Source: Synechococcus sp. UW140
GTDB lineage: Bacteria; Cyanobacteriota; Cyanobacteriia; PCC-6307; Cyanobiaceae
Direction of reading: 5' to 3'
DNA length: 14,455 bases
Assembly: GCA_945878795.1 (NCBI GenBank)
Contig: CAMDWF010000021.1
Coordinates: forward strand, 1 to 14,455
The notes under the pieces are model-generated. The model worked only from the letters and a program-made list of their open reading frames with translations, ran no database searches and had not been told where the DNA came from. Of this stretch, positions 1 to 7,353 are shown in pieces; the stretch's first letter is position 1, and every line of letters starts with the position of its first letter. The position numbers were made by a program, and so were the translations under genes.

Positions 1-827
1 TCGATCGTGGTGAAGCTATCGGAGCTGGTGATCATCTCCTCATGGATCTTTTCACCAGGGCGAATGCCAGTGATCGGCTTCTCGCAGCTCGGGCCGATTG
101 CCTCGGCCACGTCGGTAATCCGGTAGCTGGGGATCTTGGGCACAAACAGTTCGCCACCAAGGGCGTTCTCCAGCGCCCAGAGCACCATCGCCACACCTTC
201 GTTGAGTGAGATATTGAAGCGGGTCATTGCTGGATCGGTGATCGGCAGCACACCGCTTTTGGCCTTCTCTAAAAAGAAAGGAATCACCGAGCCGCGCGAG
301 CCCATCACATTGCCGTAGCGCACCACCGAAAAGCGCAGATCACGGGTGCCCTTGATGTTGTTTGCTGCGATGAACAGCTTGTCTGAACAGAGCTTGGTGG
401 CGCCATAGAGATTGATCGGCGCGGCTGCTTTGTCTGTGCTCAGTGCCACCACGCGCTTCACATCGGTATCGAGGCAGGCCTGCACCACGTTTTCAGCTCC
501 GAGCACATTGGTATTGATGAACTCGATAGGGTTGTATTCAGCCGCTGGTACCTGTTTCAAGGCTGCTGCGTGGATAACAGTGTCTATCCCTTCAAGAGCA
601 CGCTTAAGCCGGTTTTGGTTGCGCACATCGCCAAGGAACAAACGCAGCTGTGGATATTGGCTATCTGGATACAGCTGCTGCAGCTCCCACTGCTTGAGCT
701 CATCACGGCTATACACCACCAACCGCTTGATATCTGGAAAGCGCCTGAGCGTTTCGGCGATGAACGCTTTACCGAAGCTGCCGGTGCCGCCGGTGATCAG
801 GATGCGGGAGCTGGAATTGAAGGTCAT
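1..827 (-). CDS. pseB: UDP-N-acetylglucosamine 4,6-dehydratase (inverting), PseB type; 3' end outside window
   Basis: Soluble short-chain dehydrogenase/reductase expected to convert UDP-GlcNAc to the 4-keto-6-deoxy-L-sugar nucleotide that opens pseudaminic-acid-type sugar synthesis in the cytoplasm. 275 residues are visible, against about 330-345 for the family, so roughly the last 60 lie beyond the left edge. The NAD(P)-binding motif TGGTGSFG is at residues 12-19, followed by the family block HAAALKQVP (86-94), the catalytic segment STDK (130-133) and YGATK (141-145, Tyr and Lys of the triad), then RYGNVMGSRGS (170-180) and GIRPGEK (254-260). The start is the ATG at 827, only 5 bases after the ABC exporter stop, so the two are probably cotranscribed and translationally coupled. 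Unlike the larger membrane dehydratase at 5205-7154 it keeps the catalytic Tyr. Naming as PseB rather than a related short dehydratase rests on the TGGTGSFGKAF start and overall layout. Confidence 0.9.
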   Translation of the reverse strand, partial: MTFNSSSRILITGGTGSFGKAFIAETLRRFPDIKRLVVYSRDELKQWELQQLYPDSQYPQLRLFLGDVRNQNRLKRALEGIDTVIHAAALKQVPAAEYNPIEFINTNVLGAENVVQACLDTDVKRVVALSTDKAAAPINLYGATKLCSDKLFIAANNIKGTRDLRFSVVRYGNVMGSRGSVIPFFLEKAKSGVLPITDPAMTRFNISLNEGVAMVLWALENALGGELFVPKIPSYRITDVAEAIGPSCEKPITGIRPGEKIHEEMITSSDSFTTI

Positions 828-832
828 CGGAA

Positions 833-2686
833 TCAAGCGTGGGCTGGTTGGGTGGTTTGGCTCTGCTGCTGCCACAGCTGGGCATACAGGCCGCCAGCTG
901 CCAGCAGGCTGGTGTGGCTGCCGCGTTGTGCGATGCGTCCCCCATCCAGCACCAGGATCTGATCGGCCCGCACGATCGTGCTCAGCCGGTGGGCGATCAC
1001 CAGCACCGTGTGGTTGCGTTCAAAGCGCTCGATCGCCTCCTGCACCAGCCGCTCGCTCTGGGTATCCAGGGCGCTGGTGGCCTCATCGAGGATCAGCAGC
1101 TCGGGGTCGCGCAAGATCGCCCGCGCCAAGCTCAGCCGTTGCCGCTGGCCGCCGCTGAGCCGGTAGCCCCGCTCGCCCACCAGGGTGTCGTAGCCAAGCG
1201 GCAGGCTCTCGATGAAGCCCGCCGCCTGGGCCGCCTGGCAGGCGGCCTGAATCTGGGCCGGCGTGGCCCCAGGTGTGCCGAAGGCGATGTTTTCGGCAAT
1301 CGTGCAGTTGAACAAAAATGTGTCCTGACTCACCACCCCAAGCCGCTGCTGCCAGCTGCTGAGCTCCAGCTGCTCCAAGGGGGTGTCGTCTATCCAGATC
1401 TCCCCGGCTGTAGGGGCATAGAGGCCGGTAAGTAGGTCTGCAATTGAGCTCTTGCCCGCTCCACTGGGGCCCACCAGGGCCACCATTTGGCCTTTTGGCA
1501 AAGCGAAGCAGATGTCACCCAAGGATGGGGGAAGCTCGGGGGCGTAACGCAGGCCAACGTTCTCAAAGCGGATCTGGCCCTGCAGCTGCCGGAAAGGGAT
1601 GCCGCCTTGGCGGCGGAATTGCTTGCCTGCCGGCGATAGGAACTGGTTGAGCCGAGCGAGCCGGCCATTGTTGTCGGCCAGCTGATTGAAGGTGCCAGCC
1701 ACACCGCTCAAGCGTCCGTTGAGCCGCTGCAACGCCAGCACGAAGGTCACCATGCTGGGCAGCACTCCGGTGCTGCGCCCACCCAGCAGCAGCAGGCTCA
1801 GCCCGGCAATCACGGCAATCGCCAGGATCGGCAGGAAGCTGGAAAAGGGCCCCACCACGGCCAGCCGCCGCGCCTGGCCGCGCAGCTGGCGTTCCAGCTC
1901 GCCCATGCGGCTGCGCAGGTGCTGATCGGCCGCATTCAGCTGGCCGCTGCTGTGCAGCAGCCTCAACCCCTGGAAGTCTTCCGTGATCCGGCTGCTGATC
2001 GCCAACTGGGCCTGGCTGACCGCCTGGGAGCCGGCCCGGATCCGCGGCAGCAGCTGCTTCTGCACCATGGTGATCAGCCCACCCATCACCAGCACCGCCA
2101 GCAGCAGCCAGGGGGAGATGCCCACCAGCACCGCCAGGTAGGTGGCGATCAGCAGCACCCCCACCAACAGCTGGCTGCCCTGCTCAATCTGCATGCGGAT
2201 AGCCTCAGGGCCATTGCCGGCGTAATCGGTGAGGTCGCCCACCTTGTAGCCGCTGGCGCAGGGAAAGCTGAAAGCGAGCACCTGGCTATGAATGCGCGCG
2301 GTGACCAGCGCCCTGCAGCGGGCAGCGAAATAGCCGACGCTCACCAAGCTGAGAAAGCGGGTGAGGCTCTGCAGCGCCTGCAGCAACACCGCCAGCGCCA
2401 GCAGGCTTGCGAACACTCCTGTGGCCGGCAGCCCGTTCAGCCAATTCGCCGCCGCCGGCAAACGGCTCACGATCGGATTGCTGGCCCAGTTGAACGGAGT
2501 GCCCGCCGGTGCCGACAGCACATCAACCGCCAAAAACACCACCGCCAGAGTGGCCCCTTCCGTGAAGGCCTCCACCAGGCTGCTACCCAGGTTTAGGGCT
2601 ATCAGCCGCCACTGCTGCCGTGCTGTGCTGCGGATCAGTTGGGCGGCCGGCTCCTGGCTGAGCAGGCTCTGCAGCGGCAGGCGCAT
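833..2686 (-). CDS. ABC exporter, fused transmembrane and ATPase domains (MsbA/HepA-like)
   Basis: Half-transporter of the B-type exporter family, expected to form a homodimer in the cytoplasmic membrane that flips or exports a lipid-linked glycan or another amphiphile. It has 617 residues from the ATG at 2686. Hydrophobic stretches lie near residues 28-57, 90-122, 172-206 and 282-304. The nucleotide-binding domain has Walker A GPSGAGKS (406-413), Q-loop Gln 454, signature LSGGQ (510-514), Walker B LLILDEA (530-536) and H-loop His 566, so it looks active. The frame stays open upstream to a GTG at 2881, but those extra 65 residues are Pro/Ala-rich and unlike the family, so the ATG beginning MRLPLQSLL was chosen; no strong ribosome site settles it. 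The next gene, pseB, starts 5 bases downstream. The place in a sugar-nucleotide locus suggests a polysaccharide or glycolipid substrate, which is an inference. Confidence 0.9.
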   Translation of the reverse strand: MRLPLQSLLSQEPAAQLIRSTARQQWRLIALNLGSSLVEAFTEGATLAVVFLAVDVLSAPAGTPFNWASNPIVSRLPAAANWLNGLPATGVFASLLALAVLLQALQSLTRFLSLVSVGYFAARCRALVTARIHSQVLAFSFPCASGYKVGDLTDYAGNGPEAIRMQIEQGSQLLVGVLLIATYLAVLVGISPWLLLAVLVMGGLITMVQKQLLPRIRAGSQAVSQAQLAISSRITEDFQGLRLLHSSGQLNAADQHLRSRMGELERQLRGQARRLAVVGPFSSFLPILAIAVIAGLSLLLLGGRSTGVLPSMVTFVLALQRLNGRLSGVAGTFNQLADNNGRLARLNQFLSPAGKQFRRQGGIPFRQLQGQIRFENVGLRYAPELPPSLGDICFALPKGQMVALVGPSGAGKSSIADLLTGLYAPTAGEIWIDDTPLEQLELSSWQQRLGVVSQDTFLFNCTIAENIAFGTPGATPAQIQAACQAAQAAGFIESLPLGYDTLVGERGYRLSGGQRQRLSLARAILRDPELLILDEATSALDTQSERLVQEAIERFERNHTVLVIAHRLSTIVRADQILVLDGGRIAQRGSHTSLLAAGGLYAQLWQQQSQTTQPAHA

Positions 2687-3119
2687 AAAGGTGGGGCTGG
2701 TCAAGAGTTTTGGGGTTGCAGGTCGTGCGGGAGCTGGTGGCGCCGGGTGTTGGTAGGTGGCGGTGGCTTTGGAGTTCGTTCGGGCTGGGGAGCCTGGCGG
2801 ATTAGGGGGAAGCATTGGCAATGTGGGCGCCTCCCTGAATCTGTACATCTTGAATTTGTAGAGCTGTACAGACTCCTGCACAGTTGCAAATCAGGTATGG
2901 GGGCTAGGTGTATCGAATAGGTAGTAGGAAGATGGATTGGTCGTTGCCCTCATTTTTTCCAGTACCCGCATGCGACCCTTGGGGCTGGGGCTCAGAGTGG
3001 TGCCAGTTCAACCAAGTTGGCGGATCACTACGTCGGAATTGCTCATGCAGGGGGGCGGGTCATGAAAGAAACGTTCAGGGGAGCACCCGCGTAGCCAGTT
3101 GCGTCCATAGCCAAACCAG
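2687..3119. promoter_or_regulatory. Intergenic stretch upstream of the ABC exporter; probable promoter region
   Basis: 433 bases without a convincing gene. It holds the open but atypical Pro/Ala-rich extension of the exporter frame (2687-2881) and a cluster of related 8-mers: CTGTACAT (2841), the perfect palindrome CTGTACAG (2864) and CTGCACAG (2877). This cluster lies 155-200 bases upstream of the chosen exporter start and could be an operator. From 2890 to 3119 I see neither a gene nor a clear terminator. Confidence 0.35.
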
Positions 3120-3431
3120 CTAGGGGTTGGTGGCCCGCCAAGACTGGAAGACGGCTGGGTTGATGATCTGCAGAGGAACAACCTCCTGCTTCAGGGCCAG
3201 ATCCAGGAACACCTGGGCGCGCATGCTGCTGGGGATGGCCGCACTCCAGGTTTCGCGCCAGGGCAGCAGATCCTCCAGCAAGCGCTCACCATCGACGCTT
3301 TGGAGCCGTAATTTCGGATAGGCGAGCACACGCAACAGCTCCCGGTAGCACCACAGGTCTTTCCAGTACTGCTTCTCGATCCGGTTGGGCTCGAGCACCA
3401 GGAAGGTGGTGGCACCGGGGTTCGTTCCGGC
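3120..3431 (-). pseudogene. Chimeric relic: N-terminus of a polysaccharide-export permease joined to the C-terminal part of a PIN-domain toxin
   Basis: Open frame from about 3431 to the TAG at 3120, with a GTG at 3398 as the only plausible start. Its first part, up to about 3341, reads like the cytoplasmic start of Wzm-type ABC-2 permeases (VLEPNRIEKQYWKDLW, YREL). From about 3343 it reads like a PIN_3-family toxin: ELLRVLAYPKLRL, then LLEDLLPW, then QVFLDLAL, then IINPAVFQSW. The usual D-x-D before FL.LAL and the GAD.LVTGD.DLL block expected between LAL and the tail are missing, so the PIN part has an internal deletion and lost acidic residues. The natural permease start, an ATG near 3452, is one base out of frame. 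The junction near YRELL is a short stretch the two families could share. Family assignments come from recalled consensus patterns, not a search. Almost certainly non-functional. Confidence 0.6.
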
Positions 3432-3434
3432 TTG

Positions 3435-3457
3435 GAAGCCATGGCGGCCATGGCTTC
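3435..3457. repeat. Perfect inverted repeat, 11-base arms with 1-base centre
   Basis: GAAGCCATGGC (3435-3445), G (3446), GCCATGGCTTC (3447-3457). Each arm contains GCCATGGC. It sits at the 5' end of the permease/PIN relic, about 80 bases downstream of the RES toxin stop on the minus strand. It could form a hairpin in the transcript or be a trace of recombination. There is no U-run on the minus-strand side, so it is not a standard terminator. Confidence 0.7.
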
Positions 3458-3538
3458 TAAATTATCCATTGGTAAGGCCTGGATATGGTCGGTAGTCGCG
3501 CACTTCCGCATTGGGGATGCCCTGAAAGCAGGTTCCAT

Positions 3539-4129
3539 TCATAGGGCCAGCAGCCCTTCCCGCCGCACCAGGGGGAGCAGCTCGGCCCCTGGACGCCCTT
3601 CAGGCACACACCACCAGCCCGGCAAGGCACGCGCCTCGCACCACAGCAAGATCACCTGGGCAGGTATCGCGAGCTGTTCGGGCTGTTCGATGCCGTTGCT
3701 CACGCGCACAGCCGGCAGCACCCTGTCGCTGTCATGCAGTGCTGCGGTTGGCGCCAGCAAACCCTGAGCTCCCTGCTTTTTCAGGGCCTCCACCAATGCC
3801 AAACGGGCTTCTTGGGCAGCAGTGCTGGTGTCCAACACCTGATCCAGGGGCAGCGCCACGGGATCAAGGTCACGAGTCCCCCACTCCTGGGGGATCAACA
3901 CAGCCCAGAGAGCTGCAGCAACGCCAGCGAGGTCGATTGGATCGGTGATCTCCTGATGCCGGATCCACTCAGCCCAGGCCACCGTGGGGGTGCTGGCGAG
4001 ATAGTGCACCGGTTGATCGCCAGAGCGGTTCCAGCGGCCGCTCCCCTGACCAGCACCACTCCAGAGAAAGGGGTGGCGGCGATCGCAGACCCGAAAGCCG
4101 AGCCTCAGGGGATTCAACAGTGGCATCAA
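3539..4129 (-). CDS. RES-domain toxin of a Xre/RES toxin-antitoxin pair
   Basis: RES-family toxin, a class shown in other bacteria to deplete NAD+. 196 residues, normal for the family. The N-terminal block FRVCDRRHPFLWSGAG then GRWNRSG (residues 12-37) carries the conserved arginines (Arg13, Arg32), HYLAS (42-46) gives the family Tyr43, and AWAEWIRH (51-58) carries the conserved Glu54. The third family signature, normally a Ser in a G-L-x-x-P-S context, reads GLLAPTAAL here with Thr128. I cannot tell whether Thr keeps activity. The ATG at 4129 overlaps the antitoxin's stop (ATGA, 4126-4129), so translation is coupled to the antitoxin, as is usual for this module. Flanks on both sides are debris of polysaccharide genes, which suggests the pair was inserted there. 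Confidence 0.85.
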   Translation of the reverse strand: MMPLLNPLRLGFRVCDRRHPFLWSGAGQGSGRWNRSGDQPVHYLASTPTVAWAEWIRHQEITDPIDLAGVAAALWAVLIPQEWGTRDLDPVALPLDQVLDTSTAAQEARLALVEALKKQGAQGLLAPTAALHDSDRVLPAVRVSNGIEQPEQLAIPAQVILLWCEARALPGWWCVPEGRPGAELLPLVRREGLLAL

Positions 4130-4731
4130 CTCGCAATCATGCCCAGGCTCGCTGAGCGGGCCAGCACCAGAATCGGCTGAATCGCCCCATCATCGGGATC
4201 CCAGCTGCCCTGCAGGCGATCCAGGGGTGTCTGGCCATCCAGTGCGGCGCGGGACCGCTGGAACCACCGGCGGATGCCGTAGGCGTTGTAGCTGCCTTCG
4301 AGCTGCTCGATCACCAGGGCCAGCCAGTGGAGCCGGGCCGCCACAGCATCGGAGCAGCTGCGCTCACCTTTTGAATAACGCCGCACCGATATTGCGCCAA
4401 TGCCGAGCAGGCTGGCCAGCAGCTCGTCGTCGGCCAGCACCTCACGCACGGCCTGCCACTCGGTGGCGGGCGAAGGGCATTCTTCAAGGCGCTCGTAGAT
4501 CGCCGCCAGCAGCTGGTTGCGATCGGCCACGGCTTCCGGCCTCTGGTGGAGCCACTCCCGGGCCGCATCACTGCAGATCCCCTGACGCAACAGCCCCTTC
4601 ATCGCGGCAGGGGCCGTGGCCGGAGGTCTCACCACGCCCATGCGCACCACTCGCTCAGTGAACTGGGCCTCAGTAACAGCGGGCGCCTCGGCAACAGCCG
4701 ATGCTTCGGTAACAGCTTGGATTGCGCTCAT
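4126..4731 (-). CDS. Xre/MbcA/ParS-type antitoxin of the RES module
   Basis: Antitoxin expected to bind and neutralise the RES toxin and to repress its own promoter. 201 residues. Residues 1-24 are a low-complexity Ala/Val/Glu/Thr stretch made of degenerate AVTEA/AVAEA units, unusual for the family. A helix-turn-helix-like region follows (about 101-125, LLASLLGIGAISVRRYSKGE), then the C-terminal toxin-binding domain with RRWFQRSRAALDGQTPLDRL (154-173), very characteristic of the MbcA/ParS/Xre C-terminus (formerly DUF2384). The first ATG at 4731 was taken; an internal ATG at residue 31 would remove the repeat and is possible. The stop shares 4 bases with the toxin start. The upstream gap to the ugd relic is about 100 bases and should hold the promoter. 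Confidence 0.85.
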   Translation of the reverse strand: MSAIQAVTEASAVAEAPAVTEAQFTERVVRMGVVRPPATAPAAMKGLLRQGICSDAAREWLHQRPEAVADRNQLLAAIYERLEECPSPATEWQAVREVLADDELLASLLGIGAISVRRYSKGERSCSDAVAARLHWLALVIEQLEGSYNAYGIRRWFQRSRAALDGQTPLDRLQGSWDPDDGAIQPILVLARSASLGMIAS

Positions 4732-4835
4732 GATCCGACTTTAGACCAAACAACGAGGTGCTGCTGCTGGCCAGGAGTGAGCCTCAGGCACTCATCCGCT
4801 CGATCAGGATCGGCATAGCCAGCCAGGCCGGTGAA

Positions 4836-5165
4836 TCAGGTGCGGGCATTGAGGATCAGCGGCGTGAGCGGGTTGAGCCGCATCAGGGTGCCCGTCCAGC
4901 CCGTGGCCGCGATCGCAGCTTCCACAGCGGTGGAAAAATGCAGATTGCGGCCCCGGCAGCGAGCCACCACCGCATCAAGTCCCGGCTCATACACCGGCAA
5001 CTTGGAGAGATCGGAATCGTTCCAAGCCGCGATGCGCTCAGCGTTGAGATCCACCACCTTCACCTGAATCTGCGGGCAACGGTCGGCAATCACCGCCATC
5101 GTGGGACCGCCCACGTAGCCCGCACCGATGCAGCAGATTGATCGAACATGGGTGATGGAAATCAT
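4836..5165 (-). pseudogene. UDP-glucose 6-dehydrogenase N-terminal fragment fused to an export-permease C-terminal fragment
   Basis: Residues 1-87 match the start of UDP-glucose/GDP-mannose dehydrogenases: beta-strand and GAGYVGGP nucleotide loop (14-21), VVDLNAERIAAWN (37-49), LPVYEPGLD (56-64), NLHFSTAVEAAIAA (74-87). The family then continues to about 450-470 residues with the catalytic Cys, but here the sequence jumps to MRLNPLTPLILNART and a TGA. That tail resembles the C-terminal region of Wzm-type ABC-2 permeases, where a Trp often follows, so TGA could be a mutated TGG. The catalytic domain is absent, so the product cannot be a working dehydrogenase. The ATG at 5165 lies 39 bases after the WbpM-like gene, consistent with a former operon member truncated by a deletion. 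The dehydrogenase part is certain; the permease part is a pattern-based inference. Confidence 0.8.
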
Positions 5166-5204
5166 TGAGGCTGTACCGGGGAAGAAATAAACTTGGATTT
5201 CTTT

Positions 5205-7154
5205 CTACGGATATTGAGTGGCTTTTGCGGGCTTTGTTGAAAATTCAGGCACTATTTCCAGGAGACAAGAAATAGCTTCCTGGGCATCAAAGAGGCTTAA
5301 ATCTTGGGATAACTTAAGCAAGTGATCTGTCAAAATCGAACTAGGCAGCCTTTTCTCCTGAGCCTGGCGAATCAAGGGATGCCCCGTGGACTGATCGCTA
5401 TCAGAGAGTAAAAGCTCTTCATAGAGCTTTTCGCCTGGCCGGAGGCCCGTAAACGTAATCGCAATATCACCATCTAGCTTCTGGCTATCGCGCACCGTAC
5501 AGCCCGAGAGCTCCACCATCTGCCGGGCCAGATCCACCAACTTCACCGGTTCGCCCATATCCAGCACAAACACCTCTCCCCCCTGCGCCATTCCGGTGGC
5601 CTGGAGCACCAGCTGGGCCGCTTCCGGGATGGTCATGAAATAGCGGGTGATCTCTGGGTGAGTAACAGTGATTGGCCCCCCGCTTGCAATCTGCTCTCGA
5701 AACAGGGGCACCACCGAGCCCGACGAGCCCAGCACGTTGCCAAAGCGCACCATGGAGCAAATCGGCCCGCTGCCTTGCTCTGCCACCCTCGCTGCAGCAT
5801 CCTGCACCAGCAGCTCACACACCCGTTTGCTCGCCCCCATCACATTGGTGGGCCGCACCGCCTTATCCGTAGAAATCAACGTGAAGCGCTTCAGGCCGCA
5901 GGCGATGGCCGCATCGAGGGCAGAGCGGGTACCAAAGATGTTGTTGGCTAGCCCTGCGCACACGTTGGCTTCCACCAAAGGCACATGCTTATAGGCCGCC
6001 GCATGAAGGAGCACCGTGATGCCATGGCGGCGCAGCAGCATCTCCATCCGCGGCCGATCGGCCACATCGGCAAGCACTGGCACCAGCTCGATGCCCTCTG
6101 CCCATGCCTTGCCATGCAGCTCCTGGTGGATGGCATAGAGGGCAAATTCATTGCGCTCCAGCAGCACTAAAACCTTGGGCCGCTGGCTGAGCACCCGGCG
6201 GCAGAGGGCCGATCCAATCGATCCCCCTGCCCCGGTCACCAGCACCGCTTCCCCTTGCACCGCTGCCTGCAGAAGCTCGGGGATTGGTTCAGACGGCTCG
6301 CGGCCCAAGAGCTCTTCAATCGCCACCGGACGCAACTCACTCACGGAGCTCTCGCCTGAGGCGATCTGGGCTAATGAGGGCATCGCCATCACCTCCAGGC
6401 CCATAGCTTTGAACTGCCGCACCAATTGGCTGCGCCTAGAAAGCGGCGTTGAGGGCATGGCCAGCAGCACCTGGCGGATGTGTTGCTTGGTGATGAGCCC
6501 ATCAAGCTGATCGGGCCTGTGGATGGCCAGGCCTTGCACCTGGCGGCCCCAGAGCGTGGGGTCGTCGTCGAGCAGGCCAACGATGGAAAAGCGCAGATCA
6601 AAACGCAGGCTCTCCAGCAGCCGCAGCCCCGCTTCCCCGGCTCCATAGATCAGGGTTTTGCTGCCCTGGCCCTGGCCCTGGCCCTGGCCCTGGCCGGACC
6701 ATTGCAGACCAAAGCGCAGCAGGTCGCGCAGCACAATCCGGCTGCCCATCACCAGGGCGCTCAGCAACAGCCAAAACAGCAGCCAGAAGCTGCGAGGCGG
6801 CTGGGGCCCACCGTGCAGGGTGCTCACCAACAGCAGCGCTAAGGCCACCACGGCGGCCCGGGGCGGTAAGCCATAGAGCGACAGGCTCCCCGAATAGCGG
6901 GTCAGGCCCCGATACCAGCCGCTACCCAGAAACATGAATAAACCGATGGCAATAGCCACCGGCAACAGGTAGCTGGTGTTGGCCAGCTGCGGGCCCACCT
7001 CGCCATTGAGGCGCAGGGCCAGGGCACCCCAAAACGACACCGCGATCAAGCCCGCATCAAACCAGAGCAAACACAGCCGCCGGCTGAGTACCGATGCATC
7101 GAGGCCGATGGGCGGGTTGCTTAGAAGTGAATTGAGGCGCGAAAGTTTGGTCAA
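5205..7154 (-). CDS. Membrane-anchored nucleotide-sugar 4,6-dehydratase, WbpM/CapD/PglF family
   Basis: Expected to convert UDP-GlcNAc to the 4-keto-6-deoxy sugar for O-antigen, capsule or glycan synthesis. 649 residues, typical for the long family. Four hydrophobic N-terminal segments lie at about 27-48, 61-79, 98-113 and 121-143. A CoA-binding-like Rossmann domain follows (IYGAGEAG, 169-176), then the catalytic domain with TGAGGSIGS (307-315), HAAAYKHVPLVE (384-395), ISTDK (427-431), NVMGASK (437-443), RFGNVLGSSGS (470-480) and LRPGEK (571-576). Met439 stands where short enzymes have the catalytic Tyr, the known Ser-Met-Lys arrangement of WbpM relatives. The start is a TTG at 7154: a TAG lies three codons upstream and no ATG occurs before the first membrane segment. 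A (GQ)5 linker at residues 154-163 joins the membrane and soluble parts. Confidence 0.92.
   Translation of the reverse strand: MTKLSRLNSLLSNPPIGLDASVLSRRLCLLWFDAGLIAVSFWGALALRLNGEVGPQLANTSYLLPVAIAIGLFMFLGSGWYRGLTRYSGSLSLYGLPPRAAVVALALLLVSTLHGGPQPPRSFWLLFWLLLSALVMGSRIVLRDLLRFGLQWSGQGQGQGQGQGSKTLIYGAGEAGLRLLESLRFDLRFSIVGLLDDDPTLWGRQVQGLAIHRPDQLDGLITKQHIRQVLLAMPSTPLSRRSQLVRQFKAMGLEVMAMPSLAQIASGESSVSELRPVAIEELLGREPSEPIPELLQAAVQGEAVLVTGAGGSIGSALCRRVLSQRPKVLVLLERNEFALYAIHQELHGKAWAEGIELVPVLADVADRPRMEMLLRRHGITVLLHAAAYKHVPLVEANVCAGLANNIFGTRSALDAAIACGLKRFTLISTDKAVRPTNVMGASKRVCELLVQDAAARVAEQGSGPICSMVRFGNVLGSSGSVVPLFREQIASGGPITVTHPEITRYFMTIPEAAQLVLQATGMAQGGEVFVLDMGEPVKLVDLARQMVELSGCTVRDSQKLDGDIAITFTGLRPGEKLYEELLLSDSDQSTGHPLIRQAQEKRLPSSILTDHLLKLSQDLSLFDAQEAISCLLEIVPEFSTKPAKATQYP
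6664..6693. repeat. Hexanucleotide tandem repeat (CCCTGG)x5 inside the WbpM-like gene
   Basis: Five perfect CCCTGG units. On the coding strand they read CCAGGG and encode alternating Gly-Gln at the joint between the membrane domain and the first Rossmann domain. Unit gain or loss would change linker length by two residues without a frameshift. Confidence 0.95.
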
Positions 7155-7353
7155 CGACGGCTATGAAGCTAAGCAAACAATTGAAAGAGCCAGATCACAC
7201 GTCAAGCGGCCAAAACCCAGTTCAGACATACCAATCCCAGCCAATGACCGCCGGATAGGAGCTGGGCTCAACCATCTCGATCAGACCCTTGCAGAATCGC
7301 ACGCTCAGCAGCGCATAGGCCCCAGATCTGCTCGCAAAGGCAGGGGGGGGGCA

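Noticed and set aside
412..1158. Long plus-strand open frame opposite pseB and the ABC exporter
   Set aside because: Antisense shadow in GC-rich DNA: low-complexity Arg/Ser/Pro composition, no domain, while the minus strand carries two clear families.
1919..2596. Gln/His-rich plus-strand open frame
   Set aside because: Shadow of the exporter's transmembrane domain on the other strand; composition is an artefact of reverse-reading Leu/Ala codons.
2687..2881. 65-residue N-terminal extension of the ABC exporter starting at GTG 2881
   Set aside because: Pro/Ala-rich, unlike exporter N-termini; family similarity begins at the ATG at 2686. Not fully excluded.
6976..7353. Upstream extension of the 184-residue hypothetical protein
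   Set aside because: Lies antisense to the dehydratase start region and is not protein-like; a purine-rich ribosome site precedes the ATG at 7354.
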